Below are positions 37,284 to 45,088 of a stretch of 64,000 bases of DNA, piece after piece (within the stretch, counting starts at the first letter, position 1; every line of letters begins with the position of its first letter). A program made the position numbers and the translations under genes. Source of the DNA: Microbacter sp. GSS18. Lineage in GTDB: Bacteria > Actinomycetota > Actinomycetes > Actinomycetales > Microbacteriaceae. The stretch lies in the NCBI GenBank assembly GCA_029319145.1, contig CP119753.1, positions 3,100,001 to 3,164,000 on the forward strand, given 5' to 3'. The notes under the pieces were generated by a model. That model made no database searches, was not told the origin of the DNA, and worked only from the letters and a program-made list of their open reading frames with translations.

Positions 37284-37308
37284 ATCATACACCTGTGGTC
37301 TGACCACA
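37284..37308 (-). promoter_or_regulatory. promoter and FadR-like palindrome of the DsbA-like gene
   Basis: TATGAT (37284-37289, minus strand) gives a leaderless start at 37277. TGTGGTCAGACCACA (37294-37308) is a 7-1-7 inverted repeat whose core TGGTCAGACCA matches the pattern bound by FadR/FCD-type GntR regulators. It lies in the spacer, a classical repressor position. Confidence 0.5.
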
Positions 37309-37402
37309 CTTGGCCGCCCGAGTCGGGTCGGAATCGCCCCCGGAGTCGCGAAGCGCGATGTCGCTTCCGCGCCGGGGCGCCGAGCGGGGGCAGGATGATC
37401 GC

Positions 37403-38398
37403 ATGCTGACGGTGCGCGTCACGGCGACGCGAGAGGTGTCGGAGCGGGTCCGCGTCATGCTCGAGGCGGAGCCGACCGTCAGCGACCTGATCATCGTCCC
37501 CGCCGCGGCGGGCGGAGAGCACGATCTGCTCTTCTTCGACCTCGCGCGTGAGAGCGCGAACGACGTCATGCAGGACCTCCGGCACGCCGGCGTGGCCGAG
37601 GACGGCTCGATCGTCGTCTCGGAGCCGCTGACGGTCATCTCCGAGGACGCCGCCGCCGCCGAACGGGTGGCGCCCGGGCACCCCGCCGACGGTGTGGTGT
37701 GGGCGCAGCTGTCGGACCGGACGCAGGAGGACGCGCGGCCCTCGTGGGTGTTCTTCGTGTTCCTGCTGCTGGCCACCCTCATCGCGGGCGTCGGCCGCAT
37801 CCTCGATCAGCCGATCCTCATCATCGGGGCGATGGTCGTGGGGCCCGAGTTCGCCCCCATCGCCGCCCTCTGCTACGCCATCGTGCGGGGCAAGCGCCGC
37901 ATCGCCGGCGAGGCCGTGCTGACCCTCGTCGCGGGGTTCGCCGCCGCGATCGTCATCTCGTGGGCGGTGTGGGCGGTCGTGTACGGCGCGGGCTGGATCA
38001 CCTTCACGGCGGCGACCACCGGCGCACGGACCTCATTCATCATCGAGCCCAACGCATGGTCGTTCGTCATCGCCGTGCTCGCGGGCGTCGCCGGAGTGCT
38101 GTCCCTGACCACCGAGAAGTCCTCGGCGCTGGTGGGGGTGTTCATCTCGATCACCACCGTTCCCGCCGCCGGGACCATCTCACTGACCCTGGCCGTCGGC
38201 GCGTGGGACGAAGCGATCGCGGCGGCGGCGCAGCTCGGGATCAACATCCTGGGACTACTGATCGCCGGCACGGCGACGCTCGCCGTGCAGCTGCACGTCA
38301 GCCATCCCCTGCGCCGCCGGCTGTCGCGCCGCTGGGGCGATCCCCGGTGGCTCCGCCGCCGCGGGCCCGGCGGAGGGGCGGGACGATGGTCCTTGTGA
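37403..38398 (+). CDS. DUF389 membrane protein
   Basis: A 331-residue protein. The N-terminal ~100 residues are a soluble alpha/beta domain (MLTVRVTATREVSERVRVMLEAE), and the remainder is the DUF389 membrane domain with six or so helices (PSWVFFVFLLLATLIAGVG, ILIIGAMVVGPEFAPIAALCYAI). No function has been established for the family. Start ATG 37403 was chosen because the upstream in-frame extension is low-complexity. The ABC exporter genes follow after 76 bases. Confidence 0.85.
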   Translation: MLTVRVTATREVSERVRVMLEAEPTVSDLIIVPAAAGGEHDLLFFDLARESANDVMQDLRHAGVAEDGSIVVSEPLTVISEDAAAAERVAPGHPADGVVWAQLSDRTQEDARPSWVFFVFLLLATLIAGVGRILDQPILIIGAMVVGPEFAPIAALCYAIVRGKRRIAGEAVLTLVAGFAAAIVISWAVWAVVYGAGWITFTAATTGARTSFIIEPNAWSFVIAVLAGVAGVLSLTTEKSSALVGVFISITTVPAAGTISLTLAVGAWDEAIAAAAQLGINILGLLIAGTATLAVQLHVSHPLRRRLSRRWGDPRWLRRRGPGGGAGRWSL

Positions 38399-38474
38399 GA
38401 CCCCACACGACCGGCGGACGATCGGATGCACCGGCGCTGTCCGCACCCGGCAGACGAAGGGACGCCTCCGCACC

Positions 38475-39404
38475 ATGACCGCGGCCATCACCACCACCGC
38501 GCTGACCAAGCGCTACGGCTCGCACACCGCGATCCGCGAGCTCGACATGGCCGTCGAGCGCGGTTCGGTGTTCGGGCTGATCGGTCCGAACGGGGCGGGC
38601 AAGACCACGACGCTCCGCCTGCTGCTGGACATCATCCGGCCGACGGCGGGGTCGATGACGGTGCTGGGCGTCGACCCGCGCGCCGGCGGCGCCGATCTGC
38701 GGCGACGCATCGGCTTCATCCCCGGCGAGCTGCGGCTCGAGGGGCGCGTCAAGGGCGGCGCTCTGCTGCGCCATCTCGCCGAGATCAGCGGCCCGGTCGC
38801 GCCCGGCGCGATCGAGGAGCTGGCCGAGCGCATCTCGCTGGACCTCACGCGCCCCGTGCGCACGCTCTCGAAGGGCAACAAGCAGAAGCTCGGCCTCGTG
38901 CAGGCGTTCATGCACAAACCCGAGCTGCTCGTGCTCGACGAGCCGACGAGCGGCCTCGACCCGCTCATCCAGCGCGAGTTCCTCGTGATGCTGCGCGAGG
39001 CGCGCGAGGCGGGGCAGACCGTGCTGCTGAGCTCGCACGTGCTCAGCGAGGTGCAGCAGGCGGCCGACGACGTCGCGGTGCTCGCCGATGGGAGGATCGT
39101 CGCCCGCGGCGACGTCGCGTCGCTGCGGATCGCGAGCGTGCGCCGCATCCGCGCGACGGTCGCGGGGGCGGATGCCGAGACGCTGCGCACCGCGCTCGCC
39201 GCAGTGCCCGAGGTCGAGGACCTCGACGTCGCCGACTCGCCGGGAGCCGCGGACCTCGTGCTCGTGTCGGCGACGGCCCACAACGGCATCGATGCGGTCA
39301 TGCGGGCGCTCACCCTCGGGGAGATCCGCGACCTCACGGTGGAGGAGCCCGACCTCGAGGAGTCGGTCCTCGATCTGTACGCCCGGACGGAGGGGGCGTC
39401 ATGA
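38475..39404 (+). CDS. ABC exporter ATP-binding protein
   Basis: A 309-residue ATPase with Walker A GPNGAGKTTTLR, signature LSKGNKQKLGLVQAF and Walker B LLVLDEPTSGLDP. The C-terminal ~90 residues form a short extra domain seen in exporters of the DrrA/CcmA-like group. It overlaps the permease gene by 4 bases. The substrate is unknown; antibiotic or lipid export is typical of the family. Confidence 0.93.
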   Translation: MTAAITTTALTKRYGSHTAIRELDMAVERGSVFGLIGPNGAGKTTTLRLLLDIIRPTAGSMTVLGVDPRAGGADLRRRIGFIPGELRLEGRVKGGALLRHLAEISGPVAPGAIEELAERISLDLTRPVRTLSKGNKQKLGLVQAFMHKPELLVLDEPTSGLDPLIQREFLVMLREAREAGQTVLLSSHVLSEVQQAADDVAVLADGRIVARGDVASLRIASVRRIRATVAGADAETLRTALAAVPEVEDLDVADSPGAADLVLVSATAHNGIDAVMRALTLGEIRDLTVEEPDLEESVLDLYARTEGAS

Positions 39405-40231
39405 CCGCGGTCGCGGCATCCGCTCCCCGCATCGTCTCCGCGCCGCTGCCCATGATGCGCCGCGCGCTGGTGGACGGGTGGCGGGGCCTGCTCGGCTGGA
39501 TCATCGGCATCGCCGCCGTCGTGAGCGTGTACGTGCCGCTGTTCCCGACGATGGCGTCGCCCGAGCTCGCCGGCATGCTCGACTCGCTGCCGCCCGAGCT
39601 GGTGAACACGCTCAACTACGGCGACATCACGTCGGGCGCGGGCTACGTGCAGGCCACGTTCTTCGGCCTCACCGGCTTCGCGCTGCTGAGCATCGCGTGC
39701 ATCGGGTGGGGCTCGTCGCTGACCGGCGGCGCCGAGGAGTCCGGGCGCCTCGAGCTGACGCTCGGGCACGGCGTGGGTCGTGTGCAGTACGCGCTCGAGA
39801 CCGCGGGCGTGCTGCTCGTGCGCGTCATCGTGATCGGCGCGGTCGGCTACGGCATGGTGTGGCTGTACGACGCCCCCGCCGAGCTGGAGCTCGACGCCGG
39901 GAACCTCCTCGCGGCGACCGTCGCGTGGATGGGGCTCGGGATGCTGACCGCGGCCGCGTCGTTCGTGGTCGGCACGTCGACCGGACGCCGCGCGTGGGCG
40001 GTCGGTGCCGGCTCGGCCGTCGCGATCGTCGGGTTCGTCATGCAGGCCGTCGCGAACAACAGCGAAGACCTCGACTGGCTGCACCGCTTCTCGCCGTACG
40101 ACTGGGCCTTCTACGCGAATCCGCTCGTCGATGGATACGACTGGGGTGGTCTCGGCCTGCTGTGGGGCGGCTCGGTGCTGCTGATCGCGGCGGGCACCTT
40201 CGCGCTGTCGCGCCGGGACATCCTGGGCTGA
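39401..40231 (+). CDS. ABC exporter permease (ABC-2 type)
   Basis: A 276-residue membrane protein with six helices, partner of the preceding ATPase. Hydrophobic segments include GLLGWIIGIAAVVSVYVPLF, FFGLTGFALLSIACIGWG and GLLWGGSVLLIAAGTFALS. ATG 39401 overlaps the ATPase stop (ATGA). No close named homologue can be given; the pair is a two-gene exporter. Confidence 0.9.
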   Translation: MTAVAASAPRIVSAPLPMMRRALVDGWRGLLGWIIGIAAVVSVYVPLFPTMASPELAGMLDSLPPELVNTLNYGDITSGAGYVQATFFGLTGFALLSIACIGWGSSLTGGAEESGRLELTLGHGVGRVQYALETAGVLLVRVIVIGAVGYGMVWLYDAPAELELDAGNLLAATVAWMGLGMLTAAASFVVGTSTGRRAWAVGAGSAVAIVGFVMQAVANNSEDLDWLHRFSPYDWAFYANPLVDGYDWGGLGLLWGGSVLLIAAGTFALSRRDILG

Positions 40232-40252
40232 GCTGCGCGCCCGCGTCGCGCC

Positions 40253-40277
40253 GGAGGTGGCAGCACCTGCCGCCTCC
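40253..40277. terminator. terminator hairpin at the ABC/TetR convergence
   Basis: An 11-base stem GGAGGTGGCAG/CTGCCGCCTCC with a 3-base loop, 21 bases after the permease stop, first of several hairpins in this spacer. Confidence 0.6.
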
Positions 40278-40390
40278 CGTGCGCCGATGTGGACACTTCT
40301 GCCACCTCGGCGACCTTCGCGGGCGCGAAGGTGGCGCGTTGTGCCGCTCGCGCGCTCGCGAGGCGGCCTCACGTGCCACCTGGGCGTCGA
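40253..40390. repeat. hairpin-rich dispersed repeat cluster
   Basis: The 201-bp convergent spacer contains no gene. It has repeated GGTGGC/GCCACC words: GGTGGCAG (40257), TGCCACCT (~40300), a perfect 8-base stem ACCTTCGC/GCGAAGGT (40313-40332), GGTGGCGC (~40331) and TGCCACCT near 40376. The arrangement resembles REP-like intergenic elements and shares words with the array at 62012. Confidence 0.45.
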
Positions 40391-40432
40391 GGGGTCGCCA
40401 GCGCCCCGCACCGCGCGCCCGGCCGCGGGCCG

Positions 40433-41038
40433 TCAGCTACGAGCCCCGCGTGCCGGGTCTCCCAGGACGAGGAAGTCCGCGCAGCGTCGCGCCAGCGCGT
40501 CGGCGCGGGCGTCGTCGACGTCCTTGAGCGCGGGGGTCTCCAGGATGAGCGTCGCCAGTCCGTGCATCTGGCTGAGCACCGCGAGGGCGGCATCCTCGCG
40601 CACGTCGGCCGGCACGCCGCATCGGGTGCCGAGGAACTCCTCCAGTCCCGCCAGCGCGCGGGCGCCGGCATCGGCGAGCGGGTCGGGCGCGCCGGGCGGG
40701 GCGCACAGCGCCCGGTCGTACATGAGCCGGAACTCCACCCTGTGGCCGCGCGCGAACCGCACGTACGCCGCGGCGACATCGGCCAGGGTCGGCTCGGCTC
40801 CGTCGCCTGCGGACGCCATCGCATCGCCGAGCGCCGCGAAGCCGCGCAGCGCGAGCGCCTGCAGGAGGTCGCGCTTGTCGGCGAAGTGGCGGTAGGCGGC
40901 GGCGTGGCTCACGCCTGCGCGGCGCGCGACCGCGCGCAGCGTGAGCGCGTCGGGGTCGCCCTCCGCGGCGATGTGCGAGGCGGTCTCCAGGAGCGCGTTG
41001 CGCAGGTCGCCGTGGTGGTAGCCGCTTGATGTTGACAT
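40433..41038 (-). CDS. TetR-family transcriptional regulator
   Basis: A 201-residue repressor. The N-terminal helix-turn-helix is TLRAVARRAGVSHAAAYRHFADKRDLLQAL (about residues 34-63). The C-terminal domain resembles the WHG/TetR_C_33 type (MYDRALCAPPG and following helices). It diverges from the epimerase gene, whose -35 (TTGACA, 41032-41037) overlaps this gene's start codon. It probably represses the epimerase gene and itself. Confidence 0.92.
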   Translation of the reverse strand: MSTSSGYHHGDLRNALLETASHIAAEGDPDALTLRAVARRAGVSHAAAYRHFADKRDLLQALALRGFAALGDAMASAGDGAEPTLADVAAAYVRFARGHRVEFRLMYDRALCAPPGAPDPLADAGARALAGLEEFLGTRCGVPADVREDAALAVLSQMHGLATLILETPALKDVDDARADALARRCADFLVLGDPARGARS

Positions 41039-41091
41039 CGGTCACATTGTGCCATAGTGTCGCCCTCGAACAATGTATCCACTGGTAACAT
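41032..41091. promoter_or_regulatory. epimerase promoter and TetR-type operator
   Basis: TTGACA (41032-41037) and TAGTGT (41055-41060) are 17 bases apart on the plus strand. An inverted repeat ATGTATCC/GGTAACAT (41073-41091, 6 of 8 paired, 3-base centre) lies downstream of the start point and would block transcription if bound by TetR. Confidence 0.5.
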
Positions 41092-41101
41092 GGAGGTCTT
41101 C

Positions 41102-42022
41102 ATGCAGGTCGTGATCGGCGCAGGAGCGCTGGGAGCAGCCACCGCCGAGGCGCTGGTCGAACGGGGCGAGCGGGTGCGCGTGGTCAGCCGCACGGGAGCC
41201 GGAGCGCCGGAGCGAGAGGGAGTCGAGTCGGTCGCCGCGGACGTGCGCGACCCGGAGTCGCTGGACCGGGCGGTCGCGGGGGCGGCGTGCGTCTATCAGT
41301 GCGCTCAGCCGCCGTACCACCGGTGGCTCGAGGACTTCGAACCATTGCAGACCGCGGTCATCGAGGCTGCGGCGCGCGCCGGCGCGAACCTCGTCGTCGC
41401 GGACAACCTGTACGGCTACGGGCGCCCGGTCGGGGTGTTGCACGAGGACAGCCCGCGCGAGCCGGTGTCCCGCAAGGGCGCCCTGCGCGCCCGCATGGCC
41501 GACGCCGCGCTCGAGGCGCATCGCGCGGGGCGGCTGCGCGTCGCGCTCGTGCGACCCTCGAACTTCTTCGGCCCCCGCTACGAGCGCAGCGGAGTCGAGC
41601 TCTTCCGGCCCGCGCTCGCAGGCGGGCGGATGACGTTCCTCGGCGGCGCGGATCAGCCGCACGCGTATACGTACGTGCCTGACGCGGGGCGTGCGCTCGC
41701 CGCGGTCGGAACGAGCGATGACGGCTGGGGAGCCGCGTGGATCGCGCCGGCGCAGCCCGCCGTCACGCCGCGCGAACTCGCGCGCCTGGTGTGGCGGGCC
41801 GCCGGTCGCGAAGGCGATCCGCGCATCTCGGTGCTCGGCCGGCGCACGGCATCCGTCCTCGGGCTCTTCTCCCCTCTTGTGCGCGAGCTGCCCGAGATGA
41901 TGTACGAGTTCGAGGAGCCGTTCGTCGTGGATTCGTCGCGAATCCAGTCCGCGTTCGGCATCCGCCCCACTCCACTCGGTGAGGCGGTCCGGGCCTCACT
42001 CGACGCGTTCGCGATGGGGTGA
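41102..42022 (+). CDS. NAD-dependent epimerase/dehydratase family protein
   Basis: A 306-residue Rossmann-fold protein. The nucleotide-binding start MQVVIGAGALGAATAEALVERG carries GxGxxG; DNLYGYGRPVG and ALVRPSNFFGPRY are extended-SDR features, though the YxxxK catalytic motif is not obvious. ATG 41102 has GGAGG 6 bases upstream, better than the earlier in-frame starts. Its neighbour TetR is transcribed divergently. Substrate unknown; an atypical SDR acting in detoxification is possible. Confidence 0.85.
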   Translation: MQVVIGAGALGAATAEALVERGERVRVVSRTGAGAPEREGVESVAADVRDPESLDRAVAGAACVYQCAQPPYHRWLEDFEPLQTAVIEAAARAGANLVVADNLYGYGRPVGVLHEDSPREPVSRKGALRARMADAALEAHRAGRLRVALVRPSNFFGPRYERSGVELFRPALAGGRMTFLGGADQPHAYTYVPDAGRALAAVGTSDDGWGAAWIAPAQPAVTPRELARLVWRAAGREGDPRISVLGRRTASVLGLFSPLVRELPEMMYEFEEPFVVDSSRIQSAFGIRPTPLGEAVRASLDAFAMG

Positions 42023-42075
42023 CGAGCTCTTCCCCCTCGCCGCCGGCGCGCCCGGACAGAACCTAGGCTGGCGGT

Positions 42076-42840
42076 ATGGCGCCCTCCACCGGACCCCGAC
42101 CCGTCACGATCGTCACCGGCGGAAGCCGCGGCATCGGCGCGGCGGTCGCCGAACGGCTCGCCGCAGACGGCCACGATCTCGTGCTCACCTACCGCGTCGC
42201 CCGCGAGGAGGCCGAAGCCGTGGCGACGGCGTGCCGGGCCCTGGGAGCCCGGGTCCTTCTCGTCCGGGCGGACCTCGCCGACCTGGAGGACGCCGCCCGT
42301 GTCGTGCCCGCCGCGCTCGCCGAGTTCGGCCGGCTGACCGGCCTGGTCAACAACGCCGGGGTCACCATGCGGATCGGCGACTTCATCGGCATCGACCTCC
42401 CGGAGGTCGAGCGGATGCTGCGCATCAACGTCCTCGCCCCGATCGCCATCACGCGCGACGCCCTCGAGGCCATGTCGACCGAGCGCGGCGGCGAAGGCGG
42501 CACCGTCGTCAACATCTCCTCCGGTGCCGCGACGAGCGGCGCGCCGAACACGTACGTGCCGTACGCGATGAGCAAGGGCGCGATCAACGCGATGACGACG
42601 GGCCTCGCCAAGGAGTTCGGCCCCCAGGGCGTGCGCGTCAACACCGTATCGCCCGGCACCACCTACACGACCATCCACGCCGACGGCGGCCGTCCGAACG
42701 CTCCCGAAGAGCGCGCTCCCGCCATCCCCCTGCGGCGCGCCGCGCATCCCCACGAGGTCGCCGACGCCGTCGCCTACTTCTTCGGTGCGGGCGCCGCCTT
42801 CACCTCCGGCGCCGACCTGCGGGTCACCGGCGGCACCTGA
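42076..42840 (+). CDS. short-chain dehydrogenase/reductase
   Basis: A 254-residue classical SDR oxidoreductase. The cofactor motif is TGGSRGIG (residues ~15-22), the structural NNAG is present, and the catalytic Ser-Tyr-Lys appear as NISSG and YAMSK. The acidic or basic residue after beta-2 (TYRVARE) suggests NADP. The closing VTGGT is typical of FabG-like and sugar dehydrogenases. The substrate is unknown. It follows the epimerase in the same direction. Confidence 0.92.
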   Translation: MAPSTGPRPVTIVTGGSRGIGAAVAERLAADGHDLVLTYRVAREEAEAVATACRALGARVLLVRADLADLEDAARVVPAALAEFGRLTGLVNNAGVTMRIGDFIGIDLPEVERMLRINVLAPIAITRDALEAMSTERGGEGGTVVNISSGAATSGAPNTYVPYAMSKGAINAMTTGLAKEFGPQGVRVNTVSPGTTYTTIHADGGRPNAPEERAPAIPLRRAAHPHEVADAVAYFFGAGAAFTSGADLRVTGGT

Positions 42841-42896
42841 GCGCAGCAGAGGACGGCGGCCGCCCCCGCTGCCCGGCTTCGGGCGAGGATGGAGGG

Positions 42897-43373
42897 GTGG
42901 AGTCCCCCGCCGCCGCCTTCATCGACCGCACGCTGCGGGCCGAGGCGTCCGAGTGGCGCACGTGGGCCGACGGCGATGCGACTGTCGGCGGACTGCGGGT
43001 GTACGGCGCCTCGGTCGGCGCGATCCGCGGCACCGTCCGCGACGCGCTTCGGCGGCATCGGGGTCTCGGGCACGACGACGTCACGGCACTCGCGTCGGAG
43101 CTGTGGGCGGTGCCGGTGTTCGAGCGTCGCCTCGCGGCCATCGTGCTGTTGCAGGGTCAGGTCGAAACGCTCACCGGTAAGGACCTCACCCGCGTCGAGG
43201 GGTTCCTCCGCGATGCCCGCACACCCGGCCTGATCGAGCCGCTCGCCGTCGACGTGGTGAGGCCACTGCTCGCCCGCCTGACCGGCGCCGAGGCCGACCG
43301 TGCCCGGCGCATCGTGGCCCGGTGGGCCGCGGCGGACGCCGAGGAGCTCCGCACAGCGGCTGCGCTGCTGTGA
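42897..43373 (+). CDS. short AlkD-like HEAT-repeat protein
   Basis: A 158-residue protein that aligns by eye with the N-terminal and central part of AlkD-type DNA alkylation repair glycosylases: VGAIRGTVRDAL, then ALASELWAVPVFERRLAAIVLL, then VARWAAADAEELRTAAALL. It is about 70 residues shorter than AlkD. The catalytic Trp/Asp region (WWDSVD in B. cereus AlkD) reads TPGLIEP, and the later Arg is displaced. It therefore looks like a degenerate or re-purposed member. GTG 42897 has GGAGG upstream. Confidence 0.65.
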   Translation: MESPAAAFIDRTLRAEASEWRTWADGDATVGGLRVYGASVGAIRGTVRDALRRHRGLGHDDVTALASELWAVPVFERRLAAIVLLQGQVETLTGKDLTRVEGFLRDARTPGLIEPLAVDVVRPLLARLTGAEADRARRIVARWAAADAEELRTAAALL

Positions 43374-43420
43374 CCGGCCGTGGGCGGGAACGGCCGTGGG
43401 TGGACGCTCACGCCCGTGCT

Positions 43421-43445
43421 GTCGCCGCGACGGCGTTGCGGCGAC
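43421..43445. terminator. bidirectional terminator hairpin
   Basis: A perfect 8-base stem GTCGCCGC/GCGGCGAC around a 9-base loop, between the convergent AlkD-like and acetyltransferase genes. Confidence 0.65.
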
Positions 43446-43451
43446 GGGTCG

Positions 43452-43976
43452 TCAGAGCGCGACCGCGAAGCACAGGGAATCCGGCATCGTCGCGATGTAC
43501 GGCTCGTACACCGGGATCGGAGTGAAGCCGAACGATCGGTACAGCGCCACCGACTCGGGCTGGGCCGGCCCTGTCTGCAGGATCATGCGCGGGGCCCCGC
43601 CCGCACGGGCCCGGTCGATCGCCGCCTGCACGAGACGGCGCCCGACGCCGGTGCCGCGGAGATCGGTCGCGACGACGAGGCGCTTGAGCTCCCAATCGTC
43701 GCCCAGCCGGCGCACCATCGCGTGCCCCACGGCCTCGCCGTCTGCGGTGACGGCCAGCAGCGTCACGACGAGCTGGTCGGGATGCACGCGCATCGCCTCG
43801 GCGCGCGCGGCCGTGACGTCGGGCGGCTCGGGGTCGTCGCTGTGGTACCGCGCGTCGAGCTCCGCGTCGAGGGCGTCGCGCAGGCGCGCCCCGCGGTCGT
43901 CGTCGTGCGCCACCGACACGATCTCGACCGGGCGATCCTGCGTCGGCGCGACGGACGGCGGTGCGGGTTCGGGCAT
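43452..43976 (-). CDS. GNAT-family N-acetyltransferase
   Basis: A 174-residue acetyltransferase. The acetyl-CoA pyrophosphate loop is LRGTGVGRRLVQAAIDRAR (about residues 108-126), and ESVALYRSFGFTPI is the usual C-terminal signature. The substrate is not predictable. Its promoter region ends at the left boundary of the Tn7-like transposon, 145 bases upstream of the ATG; before insertion it was divergent from the ArsR gene. Confidence 0.9.
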   Translation of the reverse strand: MPEPAPPSVAPTQDRPVEIVSVAHDDDRGARLRDALDAELDARYHSDDPEPPDVTAARAEAMRVHPDQLVVTLLAVTADGEAVGHAMVRRLGDDWELKRLVVATDLRGTGVGRRLVQAAIDRARAGGAPRMILQTGPAQPESVALYRSFGFTPIPVYEPYIATMPDSLCFAVAL

Positions 43977-44116
43977 GGCACGAGCCTAGTCACGCGGGAG
44001 TCGGCGAATCGGTGGCGGGCCTCAGCGCGCCTGCAGGAAGGCGATCGGCGCAGCGGAACTCGCCCCCGCAGACGAGGAACAGGATCGAGCCGACCGTCAC
44101 CGCGACGCGTTCCGAC

Positions 44117-44121
44117 ATCCG
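44117..44121. repeat. target-site duplication, left copy (ATCCG)
   Basis: The five bases ATCCG directly flank the left terminal repeat and are repeated exactly after the right terminal repeat at 56621-56625. Five bases is the duplication size made by Tn7-family transposases. Confidence 0.85.
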
Positions 44122-44133
44122 TGTCGGGAACGG
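44122..44133 (+). repeat. left terminal inverted repeat of the Tn7-like element
   Basis: TGTCGGGAACGG, the exact reverse complement of 56609-56620. One base inward, the first TGACA-type site begins at the same offset as at the right end. Confidence 0.85.
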
Positions 44134-44306
44134 AGTGAGATGACACTAGATGTCACGAATAGCGGGCGGACCTGGACGATCCGAGGCGACTTTGTCGTGA
44201 CACTTTCCCGAGCACCACACCCGCCGGGCGACCGGATCGTGACAACGCCCATCGCGCCTACGCCTGCACCTCGGCACTCTCGTCGCCGGATCGCGCTGAA
44301 CTTGTG
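44134..44306. other. left-end transposase-binding region
   Basis: No gene is seen between the terminal repeat and the first cargo stop. Three sites with the same orientation lie at 44135-44145 (GTGAGATGACA), 44192-44202 (TTGTCGTGACA) and 44234-44244 (GGATCGTGACA). The first is part of a palindrome TGACA-N5-TGTCA (44141-44155). They match the right-end sites in core and offset and are interpreted as TnsB-type binding sites. Confidence 0.65.
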
Positions 44307-45029
44307 TCAGCTCTCCGACTCCCAGCCAAGGGCGCTGCGAACGACCTCTGGCCGCTCGCGCATGTCACGTTCAACCGCCGCCAGGTCGCTCACGCGAAGT
44401 ATCCGCATGATGACTTCCGGGGACCGCCACGCGCTCGCGCGAGCGTTTCGGCGAACCTGACTGCTCTGGTCTCGAGTGAGCATGATGACGGCGGCTGGCG
44501 GTGTCGCCGGGTTCACCGCAGCGTAGAAGCGCACACCTTCGAAATGGTCGTCAACCAGATCTGTCATCACCGACGAGGGGGTTCTGCGGTTGTAGGCGAC
44601 ACCTCGTCGAACCTCGTCGTCCAGATCCCGCGCGAGCAGTCGCAGCGTCGACTCGGACAGGTCAGCCCAGTTGGCGGCAGAAGCGCGGACGACCGCATCG
44701 TCGTCCGAGGCGAGCACTTCAGCAACGTCGATTGGTGTTCGCGGGTTCGCGGCGACGGACGCCCTCGCGTATGGGTACGGGTCAAGAGCAAGCATGCGAA
44801 GGTCTTCGGTCGTGGTCTTCCTGTGGCCGGCGACCGCATCCCTAATCGGGTCATTCTCGTCACGGGCGAGGTCATGGAGAATCTCCGTTGTGACGTTGGG
44901 GTTGTACACGACCTTGAACCGGACCGCCGAGTGGGGGGAACGCGCGAGCTCTTCCAAAAGCGGGGCCGGCGTGTCAGGGTCATCAGCGACCGCGAACAGA
45001 AGGCGAAGGCTGTGCTGGTCGATGTCCAT
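44307..45029 (-). CDS. leucine-rich-repeat-variant (LRV/HEAT-like) protein
   Basis: A 240-residue protein built of ~24-residue helical repeats. Each carries a pattern like LLEELARSPHSAVRFKVVYNP, then LHDLARDENDPIRDAVAGH, then MLALDPYPYARASVAANP, so at least seven units are visible. This is the 'leucine rich repeat variant' type, a protein-binding scaffold with no catalytic motif. ATG 45029 starts MDIDQHSLR; an earlier in-frame ATG at 45050 is an alternative and neither has a clear ribosome site. It follows the higA stop by about 60 bases on the same strand, so it is probably a third operon member. Confidence 0.75.
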   Translation of the reverse strand: MDIDQHSLRLLFAVADDPDTPAPLLEELARSPHSAVRFKVVYNPNVTTEILHDLARDENDPIRDAVAGHRKTTTEDLRMLALDPYPYARASVAANPRTPIDVAEVLASDDDAVVRASAANWADLSESTLRLLARDLDDEVRRGVAYNRRTPSSVMTDLVDDHFEGVRFYAAVNPATPPAAVIMLTRDQSSQVRRNARASAWRSPEVIMRILRVSDLAAVERDMRERPEVVRSALGWESES

Positions 45030-45088
45030 GAGAGATGACCATAGCGGCATCAGCCGTCTGTGATTCCGCGCTCACAGGCGCCAGCAGC

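Noticed and set aside
43980..44118. A ~45-codon minus-strand frame starting MSERVAV just left of the transposon
   Set aside because: No ribosome site or recognised motif; the start lies 3 bases from the insertion point, so any promoter is lost. It could be a disrupted small gene, but the sequence does not show it.
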